Part shown: positions 6,956 to 15,048 of the stretch, piece by piece
Layout of the letters: each line of letters opens with the position of its first letter
Numbering within the stretch: the first letter of the stretch is position 1
DNA from: JBIQLO01 sp044464175
Lineage (GTDB): Bacteria > Planctomycetota > Phycisphaerae > Tepidisphaerales > Tepidisphaeraceae
Direction: 5' to 3'
NCBI GenBank assembly: GCA_044464175.1
Contig: JBIQLO010000023.1
Span: forward strand, 1-29,791
Length of the DNA stretch: 29,791 nucleotides
The notes under the pieces: generated by a model
Seen by the model: only the letters and a program-made list of their open reading frames with translations
Databases searched by the model: none
Told to the model about the DNA's origin: nothing
Made by a program: the position numbers and the translations under genes

Positions 6956-6998
6956 TGTGGCGAAAGCGGAGCAATTCGCCAGACAAAAAGCTCGGGAT

Positions 6999-8042
6999 TC
7001 AGGGGCGGTCCGGGTCGAAGAGGCGGAAGGGAAGAAGGAGTTGCGTGGGACAGGGCAGGGGCTGGCGGTGGAGCTGGCAAATCTGGTGGATGAGCAGCTG
7101 AGTGATCTGCCCGATGTCGCTGCCGACGGTGCGGAAGCGGGTCAGGGCCGAGGGATCGTGGCCGCCGGCGATGATGGCGCGCGGGTCGATCTCCCGCCCG
7201 GCCAGTTGCATGGCGGCCAGAAATTCGGGCACGGTGTCCATGGAGGGGCAGACGTAGGCGGTGGGCGGATCGTCCAGGGCGTTGAAGGCATCGGCGGCCA
7301 AATTCCCGGCGGCGTGAGCGGCATGGGTGACATGAACCAGCGCCGGGTCGAAGGGGAGGCCGGCGTCGATCAGGGCGTGGTGGTGGCCCAGATACCAGCG
7401 ATGATTCCAGAGGCCCCTGGGCATGCGCCCGCAGAAGAAGCCGATACGGCGGTGGCCCTCGGCGATGAGGGTGGCGGTGGCCAGTTCGCCCATGGCGACG
7501 GCGTCGGGGGTGATGATCTGGCCGTGGGGGCCGGGCATCGCCCGGGGATCGCCCCAGACGGAGCCCAGCAGCACGTGCGGGATACGGCGTTGTTCCAGTT
7601 CACCCAGCAGTTGCGCATCAACGTGGCCGGTGAGGATGACGCCGTCAACGCCGGCGGCGTGCTGGAGAAGGCGGGGGCGTTCGGTTTCGATGCGCTCGAC
7701 ATCCTCAACGCAAAGCAGTTCCAGGCGCATCTCCTGGCGGGAGGCGGCGGCGGTGAGGCGATGAAGGATGGTCTGGTTGACCTCGGTCTGCATGCCGCTG
7801 CCCAGGAGGAAATAGCCGATGCGGCTGGGGGAGCGGGAGCGGGTCTGTCCCTGGCGCACGCGACGGCGCGGGGGTTTGTAGCCCAGTTGACGGCTGATGA
7901 GGCGGATGCGCTGGCGGGTGCGTTCGGAGACCTGGGGATAGCCGGCCAAGGACATCGACACGGTGGCGATGGAGACACCGGCCTTGGCGGCGATCTCCTT
8001 CATGCCGACAGGAGGGGCCAGGGAATCATGGGCATCGGCCAT
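6999..8042 (-). CDS. LacI-family transcriptional regulator
   Basis: This is a 347-residue protein. Residues 14-58 form the LacI HTH and hinge region (MKEIAAKAGVSIATVSMSLA, then YPQVSERTRQRIRLISRQLGY). The rest is a periplasmic-binding-protein-like effector domain with the usual segments GVDGVILTGHV, HVLLGS and GHRRIGFF. The start at 8042 is chosen over a TTG at 8063. It has no Shine-Dalgarno sequence but lies 8 nt after a strong promoter, so the message would be nearly leaderless. The gene is divergent from the propeller gene at 8243. Regulation of that sugar-related locus in response to a carbohydrate is the natural inference. Confidence 0.92.
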   Translation of the reverse strand: MADAHDSLAPPVGMKEIAAKAGVSIATVSMSLAGYPQVSERTRQRIRLISRQLGYKPPRRRVRQGQTRSRSPSRIGYFLLGSGMQTEVNQTILHRLTAAASRQEMRLELLCVEDVERIETERPRLLQHAAGVDGVILTGHVDAQLLGELEQRRIPHVLLGSVWGDPRAMPGPHGQIITPDAVAMGELATATLIAEGHRRIGFFCGRMPRGLWNHRWYLGHHHALIDAGLPFDPALVHVTHAAHAAGNLAADAFNALDDPPTAYVCPSMDTVPEFLAAMQLAGREIDPRAIIAGGHDPSALTRFRTVGSDIGQITQLLIHQICQLHRQPLPCPTQLLLPFRLFDPDRP

Positions 8043-8050
8043 GCGGGGAC

Positions 8051-8079
8051 AGTATAACCGCAAAAAACCTTCATTTCAA
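8051..8079 (-). promoter_or_regulatory. Sigma70-like promoter of the lacI-type gene
   Basis: On the minus strand, TTGAAA (8079-8074), a 17-nt spacer and TATACT (8056-8051) match the consensus at 5 of 6 positions each. Only 8 nt separate the -10 box from the ATG at 8042, so transcription would start within a base or two of the start codon. Confidence 0.6.
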
Positions 8080-8093
8080 ATTTTTTCAATCGC

Positions 8094-8112
8094 CTTTCGA
8101 ATTATACGAGAG
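8094..8112. promoter_or_regulatory. Possible LacI operator in the divergent intergenic region
   Basis: CTTTCG (8094-8099), 7 nt, then CGAGAG (8107-8112) form an imperfect dyad with one mismatch. It directly abuts the -35 box of the rightward promoter and sits upstream of the lacI promoter. Position is the main argument. Confidence 0.25.
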
Positions 8113-8142
8113 TTGATTATTTATAGAGGAATGTGATATAGT
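8113..8142 (+). promoter_or_regulatory. Sigma70-like promoter of the propeller gene
   Basis: TTGATT (8113-8118), an 18-nt spacer and TATAGT (8137-8142) point rightwards. Transcription from here would give a leader of about 95 nt that contains a GCGGC/GCCGC hairpin (8150-8164) and the AT-rich inverted repeat at 8178-8211. Confidence 0.5.
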
Positions 8143-8177
8143 CAGGGTCGCGGCAAAAGGCCGCAGGACCACGTTAC

Positions 8178-8211
8178 CTTCAATTGAAGTTCAAAGACTT
8201 CAATTTTCAAT
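8178..8211. repeat. AT-rich inverted repeat in the 5' leader
   Basis: CTTCAATTGAAG (8178-8189) is a perfect 12-bp palindrome. AATTGAAGT (8182-8190) also pairs with ACTTCAATT (8197-8205) across 6 nt, so two hairpins are mutually exclusive. A further TTCAATT copy follows. The element lies in the leader of the propeller gene and could be a dispersed repeat or a leader structure. Confidence 0.5.
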
Positions 8212-8242
8212 TCGGCCGGACCGCCCGCTGTGCGGAGACATT

Positions 8243-9628
8243 ATGGTGATCGACGCCAAAACCACGGTGGAGATCGGCTCGCGGCTTGAGATGCTGGTGG
8301 ACGACTGGCTGATCGAGCGGTGGGAAGATGTGGATTTGCGGCTCAACCGCCCGCAACCGCAGGAGGTGGTGTGGGAAAACGCCAGGCCGTGGGAGGGTCC
8401 CACCAGCTGCTATTTCGTGGCGCTGCGCGACGAGGGGGAGATTCGGCTTTACTACCGGGGGCGGGATGACCGCTTCGCCTGCCTGGCGCGCAGCCGGGAT
8501 GGGGTGCATTTCGAGCGGCCGGCGCTGGGGTTGCATGACTTCGAGGGCACTCGGCAAAACAACCTGGTCTTCGCCGGGAGCGATGCCGACAGCTTCGCCT
8601 CGCACAATTTCGCCCCCTTTCTTGACACCAATCCGGCAGCGTTGCCCCATGAGCGGTACAAGGCGGTCGGCGGACACCGGCGCAGCGATGGGAGCGGGCG
8701 GGCGCTGTATGGCTTCGTCTCGCCGGATGGGATTCGCTGGAAGAAGATCGCCCCGGAGCCGATCATCACCGAGGGAAAATTCGACTCCCTGAACGTGGCG
8801 TTCTGGGACCAGGCGGCGGGGCTTTACCGGTGCTATTCGCGGATGTGGGTTTCGCCGGATGGGGCGCTGCGCCCGGTGCTGCAGGGGCTGCGGGGGATTC
8901 AAAGCTGCACCTCTGAGGATTTCCGCCACTGGTCGGGGCAGCAGGCGAACCTCTACTCGGCCGGATCGCCGGTGGAGGAGTTTTACACCAACGCGACGGT
9001 CCCCGCGCCCAACGCGCCCCATCTGCTGTTGTCGTTTCCCAAGCGGTTTGTGAAGGGGCGAAAGAGGGTGGAAACGCACCCGGAAGGGGGTTTGTCGGAC
9101 ACGGTCTTCATGAGCAGCCGGGATGGGGTGCATTGGGACCGCACCTTCGCCGAGGCGTTCATCCGCCCCGGGCCGGATGAACGCAACTGGACGGAGCGGA
9201 GCAACATGACGGCGTGGGGAATTATACCGACCTCGCCGACGGAGTGGTCGATGTATGTTTCAGAGCATTACCGCTGGAACGACAACCGGCTGCGGCGGTA
9301 CACGGTGCGGCGGGATGGGCTGGCGTCGATCCACGCCGGGGCGTACGGCGGGGAGTGGACGAGCCGGCCGCTGACGTTCAGCGGGAGCCGGCTGCTGCTC
9401 AATTACAGCACGTCGGCGGCCGGCTCCGTGCGGGTGGAAGTGCGGGATGAGACGGGCGCGCCCCTGTCGGGGTATCGGCTGGCCGATTCGGTGGAGTTGT
9501 ATGGGGACGAAATAGAGGGGATGGCGCGGTGGAAGGAGGGATCGGATTTATCCCCGCTGGCGGGGAAGGTGGTGCGACTGCGGTTTGTGATGCGGGATGC
9601 GGATCTGTTCGCGTTGCGAACGGGCTGA
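8243..9628 (+). CDS. Glycoside-hydrolase-like beta-propeller protein
   Basis: The protein has 461 residues and no signal peptide. Repeated strand motifs such as GEIRLYYRGRDDRFACLARSRDG, YGFVSPDGIRWKKI and FMSSRDGVHWDR fit the five-bladed propeller fold of GH32/GH43/GH68-type enzymes. Putative acidic residues occur in LVDDW near the N-terminus. The last ~75 residues (from about SGSRLLLNYSTSAAGSVRVE) form a separate beta-sandwich, as in known propeller-plus-jelly-roll glycosidases. The start has CGGAG 7 nt upstream. It is divergent from lacI and followed by the prepilin-like genes. Glycan hydrolysis or binding is inferred from fold and context, and the substrate is unknown. Confidence 0.75.
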   Translation: MVIDAKTTVEIGSRLEMLVDDWLIERWEDVDLRLNRPQPQEVVWENARPWEGPTSCYFVALRDEGEIRLYYRGRDDRFACLARSRDGVHFERPALGLHDFEGTRQNNLVFAGSDADSFASHNFAPFLDTNPAALPHERYKAVGGHRRSDGSGRALYGFVSPDGIRWKKIAPEPIITEGKFDSLNVAFWDQAAGLYRCYSRMWVSPDGALRPVLQGLRGIQSCTSEDFRHWSGQQANLYSAGSPVEEFYTNATVPAPNAPHLLLSFPKRFVKGRKRVETHPEGGLSDTVFMSSRDGVHWDRTFAEAFIRPGPDERNWTERSNMTAWGIIPTSPTEWSMYVSEHYRWNDNRLRRYTVRRDGLASIHAGAYGGEWTSRPLTFSGSRLLLNYSTSAAGSVRVEVRDETGAPLSGYRLADSVELYGDEIEGMARWKEGSDLSPLAGKVVRLRFVMRDADLFALRTG

Positions 9629-9721
9629 GCGACGGTGCGCGGGACGAGGAATCGGCGTGGTCCGGTTCCGGAGTGTGGTATCGGCTGTTGAGCCGGTGTC
9701 TCTTACACAGGAGCGACTCCC

Positions 9722-10543
9722 ATGCGTGCAAGGACTTCAGTTGGTCGAGGCGGGTTTACGCTGGTGGAACTGCTGGTCGTCATCGGGATCATAAGCGTCC
9801 TGATCGCCATGCTGCTGCCGGCGCTGAACAGGGCCAGACAGCAGGCCAAGGTGGTGGCATGCGGGTCGCAGCAGCGACAGATCGCCCTGGCGCTCTTGAT
9901 GTACGCGGGGGACAACAAGGGATGGTTCCCCAAGACGTACTGGGCGGCCCCCCAGGGGATCATCAATGAGGAGGATGGCGGCGGCAGCGGCGGCGACTAC
10001 GATGACTCGCCCATCAAGCCCTATCTGAAAACCGCTAATGTCCTGCGGTGCCCGGCGCAGTCGGAGGTGCTTCAGGCGGCCCATGCCGCGTATTACACCA
10101 AGCCGCACCGATTCCTGGGGTCGTATCGAATTCTCGCCGCCCACGGCAGCCGCCCCTACACCACCTCCTCCTCCTGGTATGGGTGGATCATGTATACCCA
10201 TTCCACCGGAACCACCGACTATCGCGGGCCGATTCCGAATATGAACTGGACGGGCCGGACCATCACCGATCCCGATACCAGCGGCGCATCCTACCGGACG
10301 CAGTATGTGGACACGCCCGAACAGCAGCCGATGGTGCTGGACTGTTTTGAGCCGATCACAGGGATGTGGGACGGCTTTTCAGTGGGGGATATCCCCAACA
10401 ACCACTACGGGATGAACGGCGAGAACGTCGCCTTCGTGGACGGGCATGTGGAATGGCGCAAGGCGAAGGTGGTCAACGGAGCCCTGACCTCCGATTCGCA
10501 GATCAAATACCGGTTCAAGAATTACAGCCTTTTGTATTGGTGA
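9722..10543 (+). CDS. Prepilin-like secreted protein, paralog 1 of 3
   Basis: This 273-residue protein has a type IV prepilin leader: a short basic peptide, then G/FTLVELLVVIGIISVLIAML with the conserved Glu at +5 and cleavage after Gly by prepilin peptidase. The body is a compact beta-rich domain ending in an NNHYGMNGENVAFVDGHVEW motif close to the H-X9-DG signature of planctomycete and lentisphaeral pseudopilins, here with 11 residues between His and DG. AGGAG precedes the ATG. It is the first of three tandem paralogs. Its C-terminal domain is closest to paralog 3 (shared SYRILAAH, WYGW, GPIPN/APIPN, EQQPMV). It may be a surface or secretion-associated pseudopilin. No pilus assembly genes are in view. 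Confidence 0.85.
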   Translation: MRARTSVGRGGFTLVELLVVIGIISVLIAMLLPALNRARQQAKVVACGSQQRQIALALLMYAGDNKGWFPKTYWAAPQGIINEEDGGGSGGDYDDSPIKPYLKTANVLRCPAQSEVLQAAHAAYYTKPHRFLGSYRILAAHGSRPYTTSSSWYGWIMYTHSTGTTDYRGPIPNMNWTGRTITDPDTSGASYRTQYVDTPEQQPMVLDCFEPITGMWDGFSVGDIPNNHYGMNGENVAFVDGHVEWRKAKVVNGALTSDSQIKYRFKNYSLLYW

Positions 10544-10621
10544 GGATGTGATAAGCGACCGGCCCGGGCGGTGAGGCGGAAGGCATCGAGCGTGGATGTT
10601 TTTTGCAAAGGAGCGTTTCCA

Positions 10622-11437
10622 ATGCGGCCATTTACGTTGTCCGGTGGTGGGAATGGTGGGGGAAGGCCCTGGCGCGGGAGGGCCGGCGGCTTCACGCTGG
10701 TGGAACTGCTGGTCGTCATCGGGATCATAAGCATCCTGATCGCAATGCTGCTGCCGGCGCTGAACAGGGCGCGCCAGCAGGCCAAGGTGGTGGCGTGCGG
10801 ATCGCAGGAGCGGCAGATCGCCATGGCGCTATTGATGTACGCGGGAGACAACAAGGGATGGTTCCCGATGGTCTACTGGGGCGCGCCTCAGCTTTTCCTG
10901 GATGAGGACGGCGCCCGGAATGCCTTTCCGAGCATTCAACCCTACCTTCGGAACAGCGATGTGGTGCGCTGCCCGGCCCGGTCCGAGGCGTTCACGGGCC
11001 CCTACTCCAAGAACTACTGCGGCACCTACTGGGTGCTGGCGGGCCATGCCAACCGGTATTCAACGCGCACGTGGTTTGGATGGAATGTCTACACCACCTC
11101 CACCTTCACCGGCACGCAACGGGCGCCGATTCCCAAGCCCGAGTGGGCCGGAAAAACGGTGCGGGACCCATCCAATGACTCGTACGCCCAGTACATCCTT
11201 CCGGCCGCTCAGGAGCCGATGGTGATCGACTGCTTTGATCCGGTGAAGATGTACTGGAACGGCTACGGCATCAGCGGGGTGCCCAACAACCACTTCGGCA
11301 TGAAGGGGGAGAACGTGGCGTTTGTGGATGGGCACGTGGAATGGCGGAAATCGAAGCTGGCGGCCGACGGGTCGATTGACCCGACCTCGCAGGTGCAGCC
11401 GCGATTTCACATTTACAGCGGGGATGTCTACTGGTGA
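10622..11437 (+). CDS. Prepilin-like secreted protein, paralog 2 of 3
   Basis: This 271-residue prepilin-like protein starts MRPFTLSGGG at 10622, with AAGGAG upstream. A Gly-rich leader is followed by GGFTLVELLVVIGIISILIA and the usual long N-terminal helix (LPALNRARQQAKVVACGSQE). The C-terminal domain differs more from paralogs 1 and 3 and lacks their DDSPI insertion, but keeps NNHFGMKGENVAFVDGHVEW. The 5' half carries a 136-bp block identical at DNA level to paralog 3. Secretion and processing by a prepilin peptidase are expected from the leader. The function is unknown. Confidence 0.85.
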   Translation: MRPFTLSGGGNGGGRPWRGRAGGFTLVELLVVIGIISILIAMLLPALNRARQQAKVVACGSQERQIAMALLMYAGDNKGWFPMVYWGAPQLFLDEDGARNAFPSIQPYLRNSDVVRCPARSEAFTGPYSKNYCGTYWVLAGHANRYSTRTWFGWNVYTTSTFTGTQRAPIPKPEWAGKTVRDPSNDSYAQYILPAAQEPMVIDCFDPVKMYWNGYGISGVPNNHFGMKGENVAFVDGHVEWRKSKLAADGSIDPTSQVQPRFHIYSGDVYW

Positions 11438-11475
11438 TCGAGGTTGTGTTTGCAACGGGCGATGGATTTGTCCAA

Positions 11476-11490
11476 TCCCGCGTGGCGGGA
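11476..11490 (+). other. Small hairpin between prepilin paralogs 2 and 3
   Basis: TCCCGC and GCGGGA form a perfect 6-bp stem with a GTG loop between the two tandem genes. It might be an attenuator or mRNA end. No T-run follows directly. Confidence 0.3.
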
Positions 11491-11533
11491 TAGGTTTGAG
11501 GAAGAATGTTTCTCTTGTAAAGGAGCGTTTTGC

Positions 11534-12421
11534 ATGCGGCCATGGGTTGTGCGGGGTCGTTACGGATTTCGGGGACGTTCGGGCAAAGGGGCTGAGACGG
11601 GCATGGGTCGATCCGGGACGATCGGCGGCTTCACGCTGGTGGAGTTGCTGGTCGTCATCGGGATCATAAGCATCCTGATCGCAATGCTGCTGCCGGCGCT
11701 GAACAGGGCGCGCCAGCAGGCCAAGGTGGTGGCGTGCGGATCGCAGGAGCGGCAGATCGCCATGGCGCTATTGATGTACGCCCAGGACAACAAAGGGTGG
11801 TTTCCCAAGACTTACTGGGCCACCGCCCAGGGGATCACCAAGGAGGAAAACACCGGCAGCAGCGGGCCGCATTATGATGACTCGCCCATCGAGCCCTATT
11901 TGAAAACGGCCAGCGTCTTCTGGTGTCCGGATGAGGCGCAGACCCTTCGATCCGATCATCCCGCTTATTACGGCAACGCGGGGCGGTTTATCAGCTCTTA
12001 CAGAATTCTCGCTGCTCATTCGAGTCGGGCTTACACCGATTCCAGCTATTCGTGGTATGGATGGCAGATGGGCACCAACTCCACGGGCAAGACCGATTAT
12101 CGCGCGCCGATTCCCAATGTGGGCTGGACCGGGCGAACCATGACCGATCCGCAGACTCCCAACGCCGGGGCCCGGAGCCAGTACGTCGATCGGGCTGAGC
12201 AGCAGCCGATGGTGATGGATTGTTTCGACCCCACCACGGGGACCTGGGCCGGTTTTTCGGTGGCCAACATCCCGAACAACCATTATGGACTGGCGGGGGC
12301 GAATATTGGATTTGTGGATGGGCACGTGGAGTGGCGGCGGTACAAGGCCGTCAATGGGGCGCTGAGCGCCGATTCGCAGATCAAGTACCGGCTGAATTTT
12401 TACAAGAAGCTGTATTGGTGA
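11534..12421 (+). CDS. Prepilin-like secreted protein, paralog 3 of 3
   Basis: This 295-residue prepilin-like protein starts at 11534 (MRPWVVRGRYGFRG), with AAAGGAG upstream in a leader resembling that of paralog 2. The pre-cleavage peptide is unusually long (about 33 residues) and basic, then GGFTLVELLVVIGIISILIA begins. The C-terminal domain resembles paralog 1 along its length (DDSPIEPYLKTA, SYRILAAH, WTGRTMTDP, DSQIKYR) and ends with NNHYGLAGANIGFVDGHVEW. The N-terminal coding block is identical to paralog 2 at DNA level, so the gene looks mosaic. It lies directly upstream of the first DUF4838 gene. Confidence 0.85.
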   Translation: MRPWVVRGRYGFRGRSGKGAETGMGRSGTIGGFTLVELLVVIGIISILIAMLLPALNRARQQAKVVACGSQERQIAMALLMYAQDNKGWFPKTYWATAQGITKEENTGSSGPHYDDSPIEPYLKTASVFWCPDEAQTLRSDHPAYYGNAGRFISSYRILAAHSSRAYTDSSYSWYGWQMGTNSTGKTDYRAPIPNVGWTGRTMTDPQTPNAGARSQYVDRAEQQPMVMDCFDPTTGTWAGFSVANIPNNHYGLAGANIGFVDGHVEWRRYKAVNGALSADSQIKYRLNFYKKLYW

Positions 12422-12439
12422 GGCGGCATTAACATCCAG

Positions 12440-12489
12440 GGTGAGCCTTGGCTCACCACTTCCTCCAACCCGGTGGGCCAAGGCCCACC
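12440..12489. repeat. Inverted-pair repeat C: two palindromic hairpins before the DUF4838 gene
   Basis: GGTGAGCCTTGGCTCACC (12440-12457) and GGTGGGCCAAGGCCCACC (12472-12489) are each perfect hairpins with 8-bp stems. They also match each other in inverted orientation at 16 of 18 positions across 14 nt. The second is followed by CTACC. GGTGGGCC-type palindromes are familiar to me as dispersed repeats in several bacterial groups. The pair ends 18 nt before the start codon of the DUF4838 gene and may affect termination or translation there. Confidence 0.8.
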
Positions 12490-12507
12490 CTACCAGAAGG
12501 AACCGGC

Positions 12508-15003
12508 ATGAAACGAGCATGGGTATTGGGGCTGATCGTGATGGGGGCGGCCGGATGGGTGAAGCAGGCGCAGGGCGCGGCGGCGAAGCTGGCCGAGGGG
12601 GGCAAGGCGCTGGTGCCCATTGTGACCAGCGCCAAGGCGTCGGAGGAGGTGAAGTCGTCGGCACAGGAGCTGGCCAAGGAGCTGGGGCGGATCAGCGGGG
12701 CGACGTTCACCCTGAGCCAGGGCGACGGGCAAAAAGGGATCGCGGTGGGACTGGTGGGCGATTTCCCGCAACTGGACCTGGCCAAGGCCTGGCCGGATGC
12801 CGGGGTGTCGGGGCGGGAGCAGTACCAGCTCAAGAGCCATGACGGGGGGCTGTATCTCATCGGCCGCACGGACATCGCGGTGCGGGATGCGGTGTGGGAC
12901 CTGCTCTATCGCCTGGGATACCGGCAGTTTTTCCCGGGTCCGGCCTGGGAGGTTGTGCCGCACTCGCCCGATTTGAGCATCGACGTGGACACGGTGGAGG
13001 CGCCGGCGTACGCCTCGCGGCGCATCTGGCCGGGGTACAACACCTGGAAGGAAAACGGCGAGGAATGGGCAACCTACCGCATCCGCAACCGGATGGGGGG
13101 CGCGTTCGGGCTGAGCACCGGGCATGCCTATGCGCGGGTCATCAAGCATTTCAAAAAGGAATTTGACGCCCATCCGGAATATTACGCGCTGGTCAACGGC
13201 AAGCGCACCGGCAGCAAGATGTGCCAGTCCAATCCGGCCGTGCGCAAGATGATGGTGCAGTATGCGGTGGACTTTTTTAAGGAGAATCCGGATGCCGACT
13301 GCGTCTCGCTGGAGCCCAGCGACGGGGGCGGCTGGTGCGAGTGCGACCAGTGCGCCAAGCTGGGCACGCCCAGCAACCGCGTGCTGAGCATCTCCAACGA
13401 GGCGGCCGAGGCGGTGCAAAAGGCGTATCCGAACCAGAACAAATACGTCGCCTTCTACGCCTATTCCAGCCATTCCAACCCCCCCACCGGCGACATCCAG
13501 GCCAATCCGATCATCATCGTCAACGTGGCGACGGCGTTCATCACAAAGCCGCCCCAGACGCTGATCCAGGGGTGGCTGGATCATGGGGTCAAGCAATTCG
13601 GCATCCGCGAGTACTACGGGGTGAACGTCTGGGACCGGGACATGCCGGGCAAGGGACGGGGCGCGCAGATCCCGTACCTGCAAAAGACGATCACGGAGTT
13701 CCACAAGCTCGGGGCGCGTTTCATGACCGCCGAGGCCAGCGACAACTGGGGTCCCAACGGGCTGGGATACTACCTGGCCGGGCGGATGATGTGGGATGTG
13801 AAGGCGGCCGATCACCTGGCGGAGTTGGAGCAGGATTTTTACGACAGGGCGTTCGGCCCGGCGGCCAAGCCGATGGCCGATTTCTACAAGCGGATCAACA
13901 TCGAAACCCCCCTGCTCTCCAACGACCTGCTGGGGCGGATGTACCGCGACCTGCAGGAGGCGACGAAGCTGGCCGGGGGCGACAAGGCGATTCAGGAGCG
14001 CATCAATCAACTGGCGCTCTACACGCACTACGTGGAACTGTACCGGGATTACGACGCGGCCTCCGGGGCGGCGCGGCAGAAGGCGTTTGAGAACGTGATC
14101 TCCTTCGCCTACCGCATCCGGCGGACGCACATGGTCCATTCGCTGGGGCTCTACCGTGACCTGCCCCACCGCGACCGGAAGATGAACGTGCCGGCCGATG
14201 CAGCGTGGAACGTGCCGGAGGGGAAGAACCCCTGGAAGAGCAGCAAGCCCTTCACGCAGGAGGAGGTCAACGCCTTCATCTCCAAGGGGATCGCCTCCAA
14301 CGAACTGATGGACTTCCAGGCCAAGGCGTTCAGCGATGACCTGGTGTCGGCCGCGCCGCTGCACCTCAAAGCGCCGATCAAGCCGCTGGTGGATGACCTG
14401 AGCAGCCGGGGCAACGTGCGGTACTACACCTGGATCGACAAGGCGCCCGGGAACCTGCGCCTGACCGTGACGGGGGGCCTGATCGCCGCGTATCGCAGCC
14501 GCGGGCCGGTGGAGTTGAAGCTCTTTTCGGCCGGGGCGACCGATGGGGAAGCGGTGGACCATGCCACGGTGCCGGCCGACGGCAAACCGCATGCAGTAGT
14601 GTTGAAGTCGGAGCATCCGGGGCTCCACTGGGTGGAGCTGGCCGACCACAGCGCCATGACCAAGGTGCAGTGGCCGGCGAACGTCCCCTGGACGGTGCCG
14701 GTGGAGAAGAGCCGGATTTCCGGCCGGCCGACGCTCTATTTCTTTGTGCCGCGCGGCACGAAGGTGATCGGCGGCTACGCCAACAGCAACGGGCCGATTT
14801 ACGATCCCGAAGGAAAGCAGGTCTTCGCCATGCCCGCCAAGGCCGGGTTTTTCACCATTCCGGTGAAGCCGGGACAGGATGGAAAGCTGTGGGCGGCGAA
14901 GGTGAGCGTCTCCAGCGGCGGATTGAAGCTGATGACGGTGCCGCCGTACATGGCGACCCGCCCCGAGCAGTTGCTGCTGCCCAGGGAAGTGGTGGGACAG
15001 TAG
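12508..15003 (+). CDS. Secreted DUF4838 protein, paralog 1
   Basis: This is an 831-residue protein. The start at 12508 (MKRAWVLGLIVMGAAGW) gives a clean Sec signal and has AAGGAA upstream. After the signal comes an alpha-glucuronidase N-terminal-like domain, about residues 30-160 (SSAQELAKELGRISGATFTL, GLYLIGRTDIAVRDAVWDLL, YRQFFPG). A DUF4838 region follows, about residues 170-480 (HFKKEFDAHPEYYALVNGKR and VSLEPSDGGGWCECDQCAK). C277, C279 and C282 of CECDQC may bind a metal. The C-terminal part looks like beta-sandwich. DUF4838 proteins are thought to have a glycosidase-like barrel. Activity is unproven, but a polysaccharide-related role fits the neighbours. Confidence 0.85.
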   Translation: MKRAWVLGLIVMGAAGWVKQAQGAAAKLAEGGKALVPIVTSAKASEEVKSSAQELAKELGRISGATFTLSQGDGQKGIAVGLVGDFPQLDLAKAWPDAGVSGREQYQLKSHDGGLYLIGRTDIAVRDAVWDLLYRLGYRQFFPGPAWEVVPHSPDLSIDVDTVEAPAYASRRIWPGYNTWKENGEEWATYRIRNRMGGAFGLSTGHAYARVIKHFKKEFDAHPEYYALVNGKRTGSKMCQSNPAVRKMMVQYAVDFFKENPDADCVSLEPSDGGGWCECDQCAKLGTPSNRVLSISNEAAEAVQKAYPNQNKYVAFYAYSSHSNPPTGDIQANPIIIVNVATAFITKPPQTLIQGWLDHGVKQFGIREYYGVNVWDRDMPGKGRGAQIPYLQKTITEFHKLGARFMTAEASDNWGPNGLGYYLAGRMMWDVKAADHLAELEQDFYDRAFGPAAKPMADFYKRINIETPLLSNDLLGRMYRDLQEATKLAGGDKAIQERINQLALYTHYVELYRDYDAASGAARQKAFENVISFAYRIRRTHMVHSLGLYRDLPHRDRKMNVPADAAWNVPEGKNPWKSSKPFTQEEVNAFISKGIASNELMDFQAKAFSDDLVSAAPLHLKAPIKPLVDDLSSRGNVRYYTWIDKAPGNLRLTVTGGLIAAYRSRGPVELKLFSAGATDGEAVDHATVPADGKPHAVVLKSEHPGLHWVELADHSAMTKVQWPANVPWTVPVEKSRISGRPTLYFFVPRGTKVIGGYANSNGPIYDPEGKQVFAMPAKAGFFTIPVKPGQDGKLWAAKVSVSSGGLKLMTVPPYMATRPEQLLLPREVVGQ

Positions 15004-15048
15004 GCGTGCGGATTGTTGCCTCAGGATTCAACCAGAAGAGGATTTATC

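Noticed and set aside
12490..14649. Minus-strand ORF of 719 codons opposite the first DUF4838 gene
   Set aside because: It is an antisense shadow with His/Arg/Pro-rich composition and no recognisable domain.
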